Part shown: positions 17,470 through 26,711 of the stretch, one piece after another
Layout: each line of letters begins with the position of its first letter
How positions within the stretch are numbered: the first letter of the stretch is position 1
Source of the DNA: Pseudomonadales bacterium
Lineage (GTDB): Bacteria > Pseudomonadota > Gammaproteobacteria > Pseudomonadales > Halieaceae
Assembly (NCBI GenBank): GCA_024234735.1
Contig: JACKNV010000005.1
Span: 199,420 to 263,419, forward strand
Direction of reading: 5' to 3'
Length of the DNA: 64,000 nucleotides
Program-made: the position numbers and the translations under genes
The notes under the pieces: generated by a model
Told to the model about the DNA's origin: nothing
Database searches by the model: none
What the model saw: the letters and a program-made list of their open reading frames with translations, nothing else

Positions 17470-17541
17470 TTCGACTTTCTGGTGGGACAGTACTGCAGGA
17501 TTCTGGTATAAATTGGCAAAAACGGGGATGTGTGTTGCATT

Positions 17542-19041
17542 ATGTTCAGGTTAGCGCTTGCCATGGGGTTGCTGTTGTCGTGCCTGGGAGCCCATGCCGG
17601 GAACTTTCCCCGGCCCGCCTCCCTGGAACCTGCGGTGCAGTTCTGGATAAAGGTCTACACCGAGGTATCCACCAGCCAGGGCTATCTGCATGACGCTGAC
17701 AACCTGGCGGTAATCTACGAGCGCCTGGAGTTTGAGCCTTACGCCAGCAGCAGCCAGCGTTTGAGTGCGGAAAAAGCCGCCAAGGCGCGTATCGGCAGTG
17801 CACTTGCCACCATTGCCCGGGGCAAGCGCAGCAATCTCAGCGCCACCGAGGCGCGGGTGCTGGCCGCCTGGCCCGAGGGTACATCGGCCCGGGCCTTTGC
17901 CGCGGCCGCGCACAACGTGCGCTTTCAGCTCGGCCAGTCGGATCGTTTCCGGGAGGGGTTGGTGCGTTCCGGGCAGTGGAAGCCGTACATCCGCCAGGTG
18001 CTGGCGGCCCATGAGCTGCCGCAGGAACTGGAAGTGTTGCCCCATGTGGAATCCTCCTTCAATCCGTCGGCCTACTCCAAGGTCGCGGCAGCCGGGATGT
18101 GGCAGTTCATGCCGACCACTGCGCGCGACTTCATGCGGGTGGATCACGTGGTGGATGAACGCATGGATCCGTTCATGGCCACCGAGGGCGCGGCCCGGCT
18201 GCTCAAGCGCAACTACGAGATCACCGGTACCTGGCCACTGGCCCTGACCGCCTATAACCACGGTACCGGCGGCATGCTGCGCGCGGCGAAATATACCGGC
18301 ACCAAGGATATCGGGGTGATTGCCCAGCGTTACCGCGGGCCGGCGTTCGGGTTCGCCTCGCGCAACTTCTATCCGTCTTTCCTGGCCGCGCTGGAGATCG
18401 ACCGCCACGCGGACCGCTACTTCGGTGCGCTCAAGCTCGACGCCCCGACTGCCTACGACACCGTCATCGTTCGCGATTTCATCGCCGCCCGGGCGCTGGC
18501 GCAGACCGCCGGCATCAGCCTGGAAGAGATGCAGCGTCACAACCCCGCCCTGCGGGAGCCTGTGTGGAAAGGCGAGAAGCATATTCCCGCGGGCTACGCG
18601 CTACGGGTGCCCAAGGCGCAAGTCGGCAGGCCGCTGGAGCAACTGGTGGCCGCCGTGCCTGGCAACGCGCGTTTCAGTTACCAGAAGCCGGACCTCACTC
18701 ACCGCATAAGACCAGGCGATTCCCTGTCGGTGATCGCGCGGCGCTACGGCACGTCGGTTTCCAGGCTCATGGCACTCAATGGCCTGCGCAATCACAATAT
18801 CCGGGCGGGTCGTACCCTCATCCTGCCGGGTAATGTAACGGCGGAGCCGGCCCTCGCGACCCGGTCGGTAAGCGTGGCGTCCAGCATGCCCGCCGAGTAC
18901 GTGATCAGGAAAGGCGATTCCCTGTGGAGTATCGCCCGCCGTTTCCAGGTATCCCAGCAGGATCTGGTGGCCTGGAATGGTATTTCCGCCAAAGGCTATA
19001 TAAAGCCCGGCCAGAAGCTGAAGATCGCCAGCAACGGCTGA
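17542..19041 (+). CDS. mltD: Membrane-bound lytic murein transglycosylase D with two LysM domains
   Basis: A 499-aa exported protein. Its signal peptide is followed by a family-1 SLT domain with catalytic Glu170 in HVESSFNPSAYSK, then GMWQFMPTTARDF and the YNHGTGGM substrate motif. Two LysM peptidoglycan-binding repeats follow at about 375-420 and 450-496, each starting with a GDSL core. It cleaves glycan strands of peptidoglycan with anhydro-muramyl ends. There is no clear lipobox, unlike E. coli MltD, so it may be periplasmic rather than lipid-anchored. Start choice is weak: ATG 17542 gives the clean signal peptide, and ATG 17530 adds four residues. Confidence 0.85.
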   Translation: MFRLALAMGLLLSCLGAHAGNFPRPASLEPAVQFWIKVYTEVSTSQGYLHDADNLAVIYERLEFEPYASSSQRLSAEKAAKARIGSALATIARGKRSNLSATEARVLAAWPEGTSARAFAAAAHNVRFQLGQSDRFREGLVRSGQWKPYIRQVLAAHELPQELEVLPHVESSFNPSAYSKVAAAGMWQFMPTTARDFMRVDHVVDERMDPFMATEGAARLLKRNYEITGTWPLALTAYNHGTGGMLRAAKYTGTKDIGVIAQRYRGPAFGFASRNFYPSFLAALEIDRHADRYFGALKLDAPTAYDTVIVRDFIAARALAQTAGISLEEMQRHNPALREPVWKGEKHIPAGYALRVPKAQVGRPLEQLVAAVPGNARFSYQKPDLTHRIRPGDSLSVIARRYGTSVSRLMALNGLRNHNIRAGRTLILPGNVTAEPALATRSVSVASSMPAEYVIRKGDSLWSIARRFQVSQQDLVAWNGISAKGYIKPGQKLKIASNG

Positions 19042-19129
19042 GGGAAAAAGTGCAAAGCGAACACTCTGCGCCTGCGTAGACTGGCTTTGTGACATCCATG
19101 GCGTCGGCCGTCGGTAAACCCCGTATGCG

Positions 19130-20362
19130 ATGAACGACATCTCCGCCAAGGCTCTTGTATACGCGCTGGTCGCGGTTGTGGCGGGTGCCATGGTGTTGTC
19201 GCTATCACTGCTTGTTTATCAATGGCTGGCCTACACGGGTGACACCGGCGCACTGTTCCTGCCTGGCAAGGACTTCAGGGCGGTTATGGGGCAGGCGCGG
19301 GTCGACGGGGGGCGACAGATCGTGACCGGCCTGGCGGGACAGGGCCCGCGTCGGCAGGCTGTACTTAGCCACGCACAGCAGATCGATGCTGATACCTACC
19401 GCTATGTCACGGTAGACAGCAGCCGCTTTTTCCCCGGCGTGGATGCCGCCCTGTTCTGGCGCAAGCTCGACGCTGGACAGGGAGATGGGCTGTTCAGCCA
19501 GGCCCTGCCCGGTAACGTGGCTGGCCGGATCACCCTGGACATGAGCCTCAACCCGGCGTGGGGCGGCCAGCTGTCCGAGCTCGGCGTGGTGCTGGTGGGC
19601 GACACCGATGCCCTGCCGGTCGCTCTTGCCGGCATCAACCTGCAGGGGCCTGCCGGCGACTCCGCCGCGCGCAGCCTGCTCACCCAGTGGACGGGCTTTC
19701 GCCGCTTCGACCAGGCAACGGTGAATCGGTTGCCGGCGACGTTTTCCCCGGGCGCGATCTCGCCGGTGCCGTTGGCGGCATTGTGCGCGGCTATTGCCCT
19801 GCTGTTGCTCGCGCTTGGTCGAGCAGCCGGAAAGGTGGTGCCGCGCTATGCCAGCCTGCTGGCGGTGTTGTTTGTCTGGCTTGTGCTCGATTTGTTCTGG
19901 CAGCGGCAACTGTCCGACCAGTTGGCGCTGTCGCAATACCTGTTTCAGGGGCGGTCGATGGCGGAGCGCCATGCCCGCGATATCGACAGCGGGCTGTATG
20001 AATACGCCGCGCAACTCAAACAGCGGGGTTTGCCGGCCAGCCCGGCGCGGTTGTTCATCCTTCACGATTCCCTTGGCCAGAACTACCAGCGCCTGAAAAT
20101 GCAGTATTACCTGCTGCCGCACAATATCTATAATCTGGACAGCCTGCCGCCCGAGGGGGCTGTGCGCGAAGGGGACTACATCCTGGCACTGCAGCCGCTT
20201 CCGGGCGTGGAGTATCACGCCGGGCGCTCCCTGTTGCGCTGGGGAGGTGGCGTGCCGGTGCCCGCGACCCTGGAGCACAGCCACCCACTGGGTAAGCTGT
20301 TCCGGATAGGTGCGGGCAGTCGGGTTCCGGCGGCGCCGGTATCCGGGGAGCGTTTGCCATGA
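19130..20362 (+). CDS. Membrane protein of unknown function, first gene of polysaccharide block
   Basis: A 410-aa protein that I do not recognise. An N-terminal TM helix (about 9-32) is followed by a periplasmic jelly-roll-like domain to about residue 215. Two TM helices (about 218-237 and 243-262) come next, then a second soluble domain of about 140 residues with a RLKMQYYLLPHN segment. The gene overlaps the following membrane protein gene by four bases (ATGA), so they are translationally coupled. Position at the head of the glycan operon suggests a role in assembly or transfer of the sugar product (inference). Confidence 0.6.
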   Translation: MNDISAKALVYALVAVVAGAMVLSLSLLVYQWLAYTGDTGALFLPGKDFRAVMGQARVDGGRQIVTGLAGQGPRRQAVLSHAQQIDADTYRYVTVDSSRFFPGVDAALFWRKLDAGQGDGLFSQALPGNVAGRITLDMSLNPAWGGQLSELGVVLVGDTDALPVALAGINLQGPAGDSAARSLLTQWTGFRRFDQATVNRLPATFSPGAISPVPLAALCAAIALLLLALGRAAGKVVPRYASLLAVLFVWLVLDLFWQRQLSDQLALSQYLFQGRSMAERHARDIDSGLYEYAAQLKQRGLPASPARLFILHDSLGQNYQRLKMQYYLLPHNIYNLDSLPPEGAVREGDYILALQPLPGVEYHAGRSLLRWGGGVPVPATLEHSHPLGKLFRIGAGSRVPAAPVSGERLP

Positions 20363-21789
20363 CGGAGTTGTCGATCTCGCTCCCGGGCTTGCTGGTGGCC
20401 TTGTTCCTGCCCTGGCTGGTGGGTGCCGCCTGCGCGCGACCGCTGCTGCCTGGCGGTGTGCCCGGCAGGCACTATCTGGTGGTCGGGTTCGGTTACTTCC
20501 TGGGTTGCTTCCTGGCCGCGCTCGCGCTGCGTCTTGCCGATGCCCTGGGTGCTCCCCTGCAGTTTTTCGCATTGGCGATTGCCCTGGGGTTGTTTGGCTT
20601 GCTGGTGATACTGGCAAGCCGCCCGGCGGTCGTTGGGCAGCGCGCCCCGGGCATGGGCCAGGCGGCCATATCCCCCACAGGCAAGGCCCTGGTGGGAGGG
20701 CTGCTGGCGCTGCTGGCATGGCGCTACCTCACCCTGCTGGGCATTGTCGTGGAGCAGCCGCTGTTCGGTTGGGATGCGATGATGAACTGGGCGCCCAAGG
20801 CGATTGTGTGGTTTCACAGGGGCGAGCTCTCGGAATTCGTCGCCCCCGGTGTATGGTTGCGGGAAGCGACCGCTGCCGGGCCCTATACCCTGGGCAATCC
20901 GGCAGCCTCCACCTATCCCGAAATGGTGCCGCTGGTCTTTCTCTGGCACATGCTCGGTGCGGGTACCTGGGACCATCCGCTGCTGCAACTGCCGTGGCTG
21001 TTGGCCGCCATCAACCTGGGGCTGGTGTTCTACGGGCTGATGCGCATGGCCGGAGCGGGTGTCGTTGCAGCCGTACTTGCCAGCTATTGCCTGCTCAGCC
21101 TGCCCTACCTCAACATCCATACGGCGATCGCAGGTTATGCCGACCTGTGGCTTGCAGCCATATTCAGTTTTGGTGCTATCGGCTTGCATGAGTGGGAGCA
21201 GCGAGGCCGGGTACGGATGGCACTTGCCGTGCTTGTGGCGGCCGTCATGTGCATGCAGCTGAAGAATCCCGGGATCGTCCTGGGACTGCTGTTACTGCTC
21301 GGCGTGCTGAGAATCAGGCTGGCCCTGCGCTATCGCACGGAACTGCTGATTGCGGCCGCGTTGGCGATGGCGACCGCGCTGGCAGTAACCTTTGGCCTGG
21401 CGCTCGACCTACCGGGTCTCGGTCACCTCAGTTTCGAGCCAGGGCAGTTCCAGGTCGCCATGTTTGGTCCGGAGCAGCTCAGTTTCCATACGCAGGTCGC
21501 CCCGGCGGTGTTGCGATCGCTGTTCGATATGGCCAACTGGCATCTGCTGTGGTATCTGGCCGCGGCGCTGCTGCTGCGCATCGCGCTGCTCGAACGCGAC
21601 TGGCGCCGGCCGGGAACACTCGCCGTGATCATGCTGGCCCTGGCGAGCCTGTATTTCGTGGTATTCTTTTTCTCCAAGTACTATTACCACGCACTGACTT
21701 ATATCACCCTCAATCGGGCGGTGCTCTATGTGGTGCCAGTGCTGGTGTTCTGGTTGTTCACGCGATCGGCGCGAGTTGAAGGCAAATAG
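20359..21789 (+). CDS. Polytopic membrane protein, possible GT-C glycosyltransferase
   Basis: A 476-aa protein with about 12 hydrophobic segments. A loop after the fourth segment contains FGWDAMMNWAPKAIVWFHRG followed by a YPEMVPL motif, an arrangement like the first periplasmic loop of GT-C enzymes where an Asp binds the donor. It is coupled by ATGA to the preceding gene and is 2 bp from the WcaJ-like gene, placing it in the polysaccharide assembly operon. Donor and acceptor not predictable. Confidence 0.6.
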   Translation: MTELSISLPGLLVALFLPWLVGAACARPLLPGGVPGRHYLVVGFGYFLGCFLAALALRLADALGAPLQFFALAIALGLFGLLVILASRPAVVGQRAPGMGQAAISPTGKALVGGLLALLAWRYLTLLGIVVEQPLFGWDAMMNWAPKAIVWFHRGELSEFVAPGVWLREATAAGPYTLGNPAASTYPEMVPLVFLWHMLGAGTWDHPLLQLPWLLAAINLGLVFYGLMRMAGAGVVAAVLASYCLLSLPYLNIHTAIAGYADLWLAAIFSFGAIGLHEWEQRGRVRMALAVLVAAVMCMQLKNPGIVLGLLLLLGVLRIRLALRYRTELLIAAALAMATALAVTFGLALDLPGLGHLSFEPGQFQVAMFGPEQLSFHTQVAPAVLRSLFDMANWHLLWYLAAALLLRIALLERDWRRPGTLAVIMLALASLYFVVFFFSKYYYHALTYITLNRAVLYVVPVLVFWLFTRSARVEGK

Positions 21790-21791
21790 AA

Positions 21792-23180
21792 ATGAAGCTG
21801 TTCCAAAGCCAGATCGAACTCGGCCAGCGCGTGCTCGATGCCCTGATCGTCAGCGGCTCGCTACCACTGGCCTTCTGGCTGTACTACGGGCATTTCTACT
21901 GGAACGACAAATACACCATTACCGCCTTCGCCGCAGTGCCGATTTTCTACCTGGGGGCAAGGATCAGCGGACTATACCGCGCCTATTTCGTACAGTTCAG
22001 TGAGCAGCAGATAAAAGCGCTGTTGTTGACCTGGGCCATGACGCTGGCCGGTCTGCTGCTCATGGGCTACGCCTTCAAGAGTACCCACGAGCTATCCCGG
22101 GTGACCCTGGGCCTGTACGCGCTGGTGACACCGCTGCTGTTGCTCGCCGGCCGGCTGGTATTCCTCAGGGTGATCCGTGCAATGCGGGCCCGCGGCTACG
22201 GGGTGCGCAGCGCCCTCATAGTGGGGACCGACAGCAATGCCCTGGCGTTGGCGCGCAATATCGCCGCCCTTCCGTGGCTGGGTGTCAGCCTGCGGGGCTT
22301 TGTCGGTGGCGCCGCTCTCGACGCGGCCGAGGCAGCAGCGCTTGCACCGGTTGTCGGCCGGTTGGCTGACCTGGAGAACCTGGTGCGCGGCGGAGGTGTG
22401 GACATCGTGTACGTGTCCGTGCCGATGTCGGATCACCACCAGATCAACGCGATCCTGCGTATCCTGGGTGATTCCACGGTGTCTATCTTCCTGGTACCTG
22501 ATCTCTTTACCGCCGACATCATGCAGGGTACCTGGGTGACCCTGGGCGACGTACCCACCGTATGCGTGATCGATGGTCCCGCGCGGGGCATCAACTCTGT
22601 CGTCAAGCGAGCGGAGGATCTTGTGCTCGCCAGCTGCGCCCTGATACTACTGGCGCTGCCCATGTTGGTTATCGCCGTCGCGGTGCGCCTTGGCTCACCT
22701 GGCCCGGCCCTGTACAAGCAATTGCGCTACGGCGCCAACGGCAAGCCCATTCTGGTCTGGAAATTTCGCAGTATGCGAGTAATGGAATCGCCGGCGGAGT
22801 TTACCCAGGCCAGGAGAGACGACCAGCGGGTTACCGCCCTGGGCAGGGTGCTGCGCCGCAGCTCCCTGGATGAACTGCCCCAGCTGTTCAACGTACTGGG
22901 GGGCAGTATGTCGATCGTGGGGCCGAGGCCGCACCCGGTGGCGCTCAACGAGGCGTTCCGCGGTGAGATCCCGGGATATATGCTGCGCCACAAGGTCAAG
23001 CCGGGGATAACCGGCCTGGCCCAGGTCAACGGCTATCGGGGCGAGACCGACACCCACGAGAAGATGGAACAACGTATTCGCTACGATATCGAGTACATCA
23101 ATAACTGGAGTCTGTGGCTGGACCTGGCCATCATCATCAAGACGCCGTTTACCCTGCTGCGAGGCGAGAATGCCTACTAG
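21792..23180 (+). CDS. Undecaprenyl-phosphate glucose phosphotransferase (WcaJ-like)
   Basis: A 462-aa initiating polyprenyl-phosphate hexose-1-phosphate transferase. There are four N-terminal TM helices, a central Rossmann-like CoA-binding-type domain with VGTDSNALALARNI at about 140-155, a fifth hydrophobic hairpin near 275, and the C-terminal bacterial sugar transferase domain. That domain has WKFRSMRV, LRRSSLDELPQL, GPRPHPV and KPGITGLAQVNG. It attaches the first hexose phosphate to undecaprenyl phosphate on the inner leaflet. It anchors the identification of this locus as lipid-linked polysaccharide synthesis. Confidence 0.92.
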   Translation: MKLFQSQIELGQRVLDALIVSGSLPLAFWLYYGHFYWNDKYTITAFAAVPIFYLGARISGLYRAYFVQFSEQQIKALLLTWAMTLAGLLLMGYAFKSTHELSRVTLGLYALVTPLLLLAGRLVFLRVIRAMRARGYGVRSALIVGTDSNALALARNIAALPWLGVSLRGFVGGAALDAAEAAALAPVVGRLADLENLVRGGGVDIVYVSVPMSDHHQINAILRILGDSTVSIFLVPDLFTADIMQGTWVTLGDVPTVCVIDGPARGINSVVKRAEDLVLASCALILLALPMLVIAVAVRLGSPGPALYKQLRYGANGKPILVWKFRSMRVMESPAEFTQARRDDQRVTALGRVLRRSSLDELPQLFNVLGGSMSIVGPRPHPVALNEAFRGEIPGYMLRHKVKPGITGLAQVNGYRGETDTHEKMEQRIRYDIEYINNWSLWLDLAIIIKTPFTLLRGENAY

Positions 23181-23236
23181 GCCCTGCCTGCCGCGCTCCG
23201 GGCGCTCCAGCCTTGCCGACAGGTGGGTCGGTTGAC

Positions 23237-24124
23237 GTGAGCAGTGACAGCGGCCCAGTGGTCGATTTTTTCCTGGTGGGGGCCGCCAAGGCGGGCAGCA
23301 CCACTCTCTACCGGATTCTGGATACCCATCCGCAGGTGTTCATGTCCGATCCCAAGGAGACCAATTTCTTTACTCACCGGGAAATCGGGGAGCACGCTTT
23401 TCTCGGCAAGGTGCCCGCGGTTTCCCGCGAGGTTGATTACCAGCGCCTGTTCGAGGCGGCGCTACCCGGCCAGGTGCGCGGTGAAGCCAGTGTGTCCTAC
23501 CTGTCTTTGCCGGGCGTCGCCCAGAAAATCGCCCGCTATAATCCTGCGGCGAAGATAGTCGTGTCACTGCGCGACCCGGTGATGCGCGCGATCTCCCATC
23601 ATGCGATGGACCAGAAGCTGGGATTCTGCAGACACTCCCTGGAAGCAATATTTCATTCGCCGTCCCGTTACCCGGACCATTTCTTCCAGTATTTCGATAA
23701 TGGCCTTTACTGTGCCAGGCTCAGGGAGTACCTCTCGGTATTTCCAAGAGAGCGGCTGCACGTCATCCTGTTTCCGGACCTCGTACACAGGCAGCAGTCC
23801 TGTATTGCCGACCTGTTAAGCTTCCTGGGCGTTGCTGCCGACCAGCTCCCTGAGCTGAACCTCAGGGAGAATGCCCGCAGTGTGCCGCGGAACCGCGTCT
23901 ATGGCTTTCTGTACCAGCGGGCGTCCCTGCGGTCCCTGCTCAAGCGCGTCCTGCCCGCGAAATACCGGGCGGGCATCCAGGCCAGCATCCTGTCACGGGA
24001 GGAGGGTCCGGTATTCGAACGCGGTTTTATGCAGGAAATGTACGATTTCTACCAGGATGATCTTGCCGAATTGGCCGACTTGCTCGGTGGCGGCCCGGTG
24101 GTGCTTGCCGAGACTTCATCGTGA
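23237..24124 (+). CDS. PAPS-dependent sulfotransferase
   Basis: A 295-aa sulfotransferase-fold protein. The 5'-phosphosulfate loop AAKAGSTTL has the conserved Lys18 and Ser/Thr residues, and the 3'-phosphate motif SLRDPVMRAISHH includes Arg112 and Ser118. The likely role is transfer of sulfate from PAPS onto a sugar of the repeat unit. The GTG start at 23237 is chosen because it removes an implausible upstream extension overlapping the WcaJ gene; AGGTGG lies about 13 bp before it. It is placed between the initiating transferase and a GT4 enzyme. Confidence 0.82.
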   Translation: MSSDSGPVVDFFLVGAAKAGSTTLYRILDTHPQVFMSDPKETNFFTHREIGEHAFLGKVPAVSREVDYQRLFEAALPGQVRGEASVSYLSLPGVAQKIARYNPAAKIVVSLRDPVMRAISHHAMDQKLGFCRHSLEAIFHSPSRYPDHFFQYFDNGLYCARLREYLSVFPRERLHVILFPDLVHRQQSCIADLLSFLGVAADQLPELNLRENARSVPRNRVYGFLYQRASLRSLLKRVLPAKYRAGIQASILSREEGPVFERGFMQEMYDFYQDDLAELADLLGGGPVVLAETSS

Positions 24125-24153
24125 TTCGTAAAGCGTAGGAAGAGATTTGTTTC

Positions 24154-25356
24154 GTGGTTGATGACAACAATCCAACGGTGCCGGACTTGCTCCCCGGGGG
24201 CGGCCCGGTCGCCATTATAGAACCAGTGGGCGGGCATGCCGGTATGAACAGTTACGATATGGAACTCTGCCGCGGGCTGTCCCGATCGGGCATACATTGC
24301 CTGCTGTTTACCTGCGACGAGACCGAGGAGCTGAGCGAGCCCGGGGTGACGGTTCTGACGCCTTTCAGGGGCATATACGGAGAAGAGCCGAAGGTCCTGC
24401 GTGGCTTGAAGTATCTGCGCGGGTTGTTCAGCTCGGTTATCGATGCCCGGCGCCAAGGGGTGCGGGTGGCGCACCTGCACTATTTCCAGTACGGCTTAAG
24501 GGAGCTGGCCTGTTGCCTGGCCCTGAAACTCTTGGGTATCAGGGTGGTTGCCACTGTCCATGACGTTCATCCCCTTTCCGCTCCGGAGGGTATCGATCTG
24601 TTCCGGACGGTCATCAGGCTGGGTGACCACCTGATTGTCCACAACCACTTCAGCCAGCATATGTTGATCGACAAGGTGGGCGCGTCATTCCCGCTGCCCC
24701 CCGTCTCGGTGATCAATATCGGCAATTTCCTGGGAAGCATCAGGGTCGTCGACAAAATCGCTGCCCGGCGGGCATTGCAACTACCCGTTGAAGATCCCCT
24801 GCTTTTGTTCTTCGGCCAGATTAAACCGGAGAAAGGCCTGCAGGATCTGTTGCGCGCTTTTGCGCTGCACAGGCAGCGAGGTGGAGCCGGAAGACTGGTC
24901 GTGGCGGGGCGGCCGACGACGCACGATCCGGTGGACTACGAGGAGATGGCGCACCAACTGGGCTTGTCCGCACATGTGGATTTCCGGCTGGCATATATTC
25001 CCGATGAGGAAATGGATATGTATTTTTGCGCGGCGGACCTGATCGTGCTGCCCTACCGGGAGATCTACCAGAGTGCGGTGCTGATAATGGCGATGAGCTA
25101 CGGCAGGGCTGTACTGGTAGCCGATCTTGCTCCAATGATGGAAGTGATCAGCGATGGCGTCAACGGGCTGTCTTTTCGGGCCGGTGATACAGGCGCCCTG
25201 GCCGGGGCCCTCGCTGAGGCGCTGACGGATTTACCCCGCCTGAATGAGTTGGGTAGCCATGCGCTTGACGATATGCGGGAAAACTATGGCTGGGAGCAGG
25301 TCGGCAAGCGCGTTTCACAGGTATACTCGACGGTTCTGAAGCGTCCGCCAGGCTAG
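24154..25356 (+). CDS. GT4 family glycosyltransferase
   Basis: A 400-aa GT-B fold enzyme. The N-terminal acceptor half has VGGHAGMNSYDMELCRGL, and the C-terminal donor half has FFGQIKPEKGLQDLLRAF followed by PYREIYQSAVLIMAMSYGRAV, which carries the E-x7-type GT4 motif. It should extend the lipid-linked oligosaccharide in the cytoplasm with a retaining linkage. It starts with GTG at 24154, 30 bp after the sulfotransferase gene, in the same operon. Confidence 0.85.
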   Translation: MVDDNNPTVPDLLPGGGPVAIIEPVGGHAGMNSYDMELCRGLSRSGIHCLLFTCDETEELSEPGVTVLTPFRGIYGEEPKVLRGLKYLRGLFSSVIDARRQGVRVAHLHYFQYGLRELACCLALKLLGIRVVATVHDVHPLSAPEGIDLFRTVIRLGDHLIVHNHFSQHMLIDKVGASFPLPPVSVINIGNFLGSIRVVDKIAARRALQLPVEDPLLLFFGQIKPEKGLQDLLRAFALHRQRGGAGRLVVAGRPTTHDPVDYEEMAHQLGLSAHVDFRLAYIPDEEMDMYFCAADLIVLPYREIYQSAVLIMAMSYGRAVLVADLAPMMEVISDGVNGLSFRAGDTGALAGALAEALTDLPRLNELGSHALDDMRENYGWEQVGKRVSQVYSTVLKRPPG

Positions 25357-25385
25357 GCGAGCGCCACCTCCAGCCCAGGGTATCT

Positions 25386-26711
25386 ATGTCAGACACCAAT
25401 CAAGTCAGTCACCCAGTGGTCACTGGCCAGCAAGGCTGGCTGCCTGCCGCCGTGGTTACCGTGATACTGGTATTAACCCTGTGGTATTTCGTGGGAACGC
25501 CGCTGGAGCAGGCCGGTAACCTGCTGGGGTCGGTTGCCCTGGGCCTGCTCCTGGTCTGCGGCGTGCTGCTGGTGATTGCGGGCCGCTGCACCGGTCCGTA
25601 CGGACTGCTGATGGTTACACTTGTCGGGGCGGCCCTGGTCATTCCCGTATATTCGGCGATAAGGGCCAATTACTATTACGGCCAGCCACTTATTTACGGG
25701 TTGCTGGCGGAGCGCCACTGGTGGGGGCTGGCATTTGGGCCTCTCGTCTACCATCTGGTGGTCACCGGTACGCTGCAGGCCGGCAAGTTGGTGGCCTGCC
25801 TCAAGGCGCTTGCATGGGGCAGTCTCGCTTGCTATCTGGCAACAGTTTGCCTGTATTTGTTCGGTGGTGAGGAACTGCGGGCGTATTTCGAGTTGACCGC
25901 GATCTCGGATACCGGTCATCGCGGTCTGCGCACGAACCTGCCGGTATTCCCCATCATGTTCGGTGCGGCCTACTACCTGGCGCTCGCCGGCAGGGAACGC
26001 GCCGTGGCCAATATCCTGAAGTCCGGCCTGTTCGTTTTCTACGTGTTCTTCATTGCCCGTGGCCGCGTCGATATGATGTGTATGGCGGTGGCCATACTGT
26101 ACGCTATCTGCACCTCGGGGCTATTGGCACGCTGGCGAACCCTGGTTGCCATCGCGGTGTTTTATACCGTGTTGGGCTCGTTGATACCTCAGTACGCTGG
26201 CGATGACGAGCTCCAGGATGACTCTGGCAGTAATATACTGGTGCGAACCTATCTGGATATCATGGCTCTGCTGGCCGGGGAAACGGCGACCGACCACGGC
26301 CTTAACGCCAGGCGAATGAGTCTGGCAATAGTGGGGAGCAGGTTGGCGGATTCTCCTGCGACACTGGTGCTCGGCACAGGCAGGGTGAGCAACAACTGGT
26401 TGGGCGGTTTCTCCGGAGTGCTGGATACCTGGTTTTACCCGCGGGAGTTGTGGATGGTCGGGGCGGTTTTTGTATACGGACTGCTGGGTTACCTGGTGGT
26501 AACCGCAGGTTCGCTGCTGCTGGCCCTGAAGGTGTTGTGGAGAACGGCGGCAACTACCGATATCGGCCTGGCTGCTTGTAGGTGGGTGCTGGTCTTCTGG
26601 GTTTGCAAATTTATCGGAGGTGTGCCGCTGCTGTTCCCCATGCAATTCTTCCTCATTCTGTTTATTTGCTTTGCACTACAACGAGAAGCCTTGCCCCGCA
26701 GTTTACAGTAG
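25386..26711 (+). CDS. Wzy/O-antigen polymerase-like membrane protein
   Basis: A 441-aa protein with about 11-12 hydrophobic segments and a large periplasmic loop (about 275-350) between late segments, the topology of Wzy polymerases and O-antigen ligases. No family-defining short motif is visible because Wzy sequences vary widely. Position after the GT4 gene and the presence of an initiating transferase and a flippase in the locus support the assignment. The 3' end overlaps the convergent glycosyltransferase gene by 9 bp. Confidence 0.7.
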   Translation: MSDTNQVSHPVVTGQQGWLPAAVVTVILVLTLWYFVGTPLEQAGNLLGSVALGLLLVCGVLLVIAGRCTGPYGLLMVTLVGAALVIPVYSAIRANYYYGQPLIYGLLAERHWWGLAFGPLVYHLVVTGTLQAGKLVACLKALAWGSLACYLATVCLYLFGGEELRAYFELTAISDTGHRGLRTNLPVFPIMFGAAYYLALAGRERAVANILKSGLFVFYVFFIARGRVDMMCMAVAILYAICTSGLLARWRTLVAIAVFYTVLGSLIPQYAGDDELQDDSGSNILVRTYLDIMALLAGETATDHGLNARRMSLAIVGSRLADSPATLVLGTGRVSNNWLGGFSGVLDTWFYPRELWMVGAVFVYGLLGYLVVTAGSLLLALKVLWRTAATTDIGLAACRWVLVFWVCKFIGGVPLLFPMQFFLILFICFALQREALPRSLQ

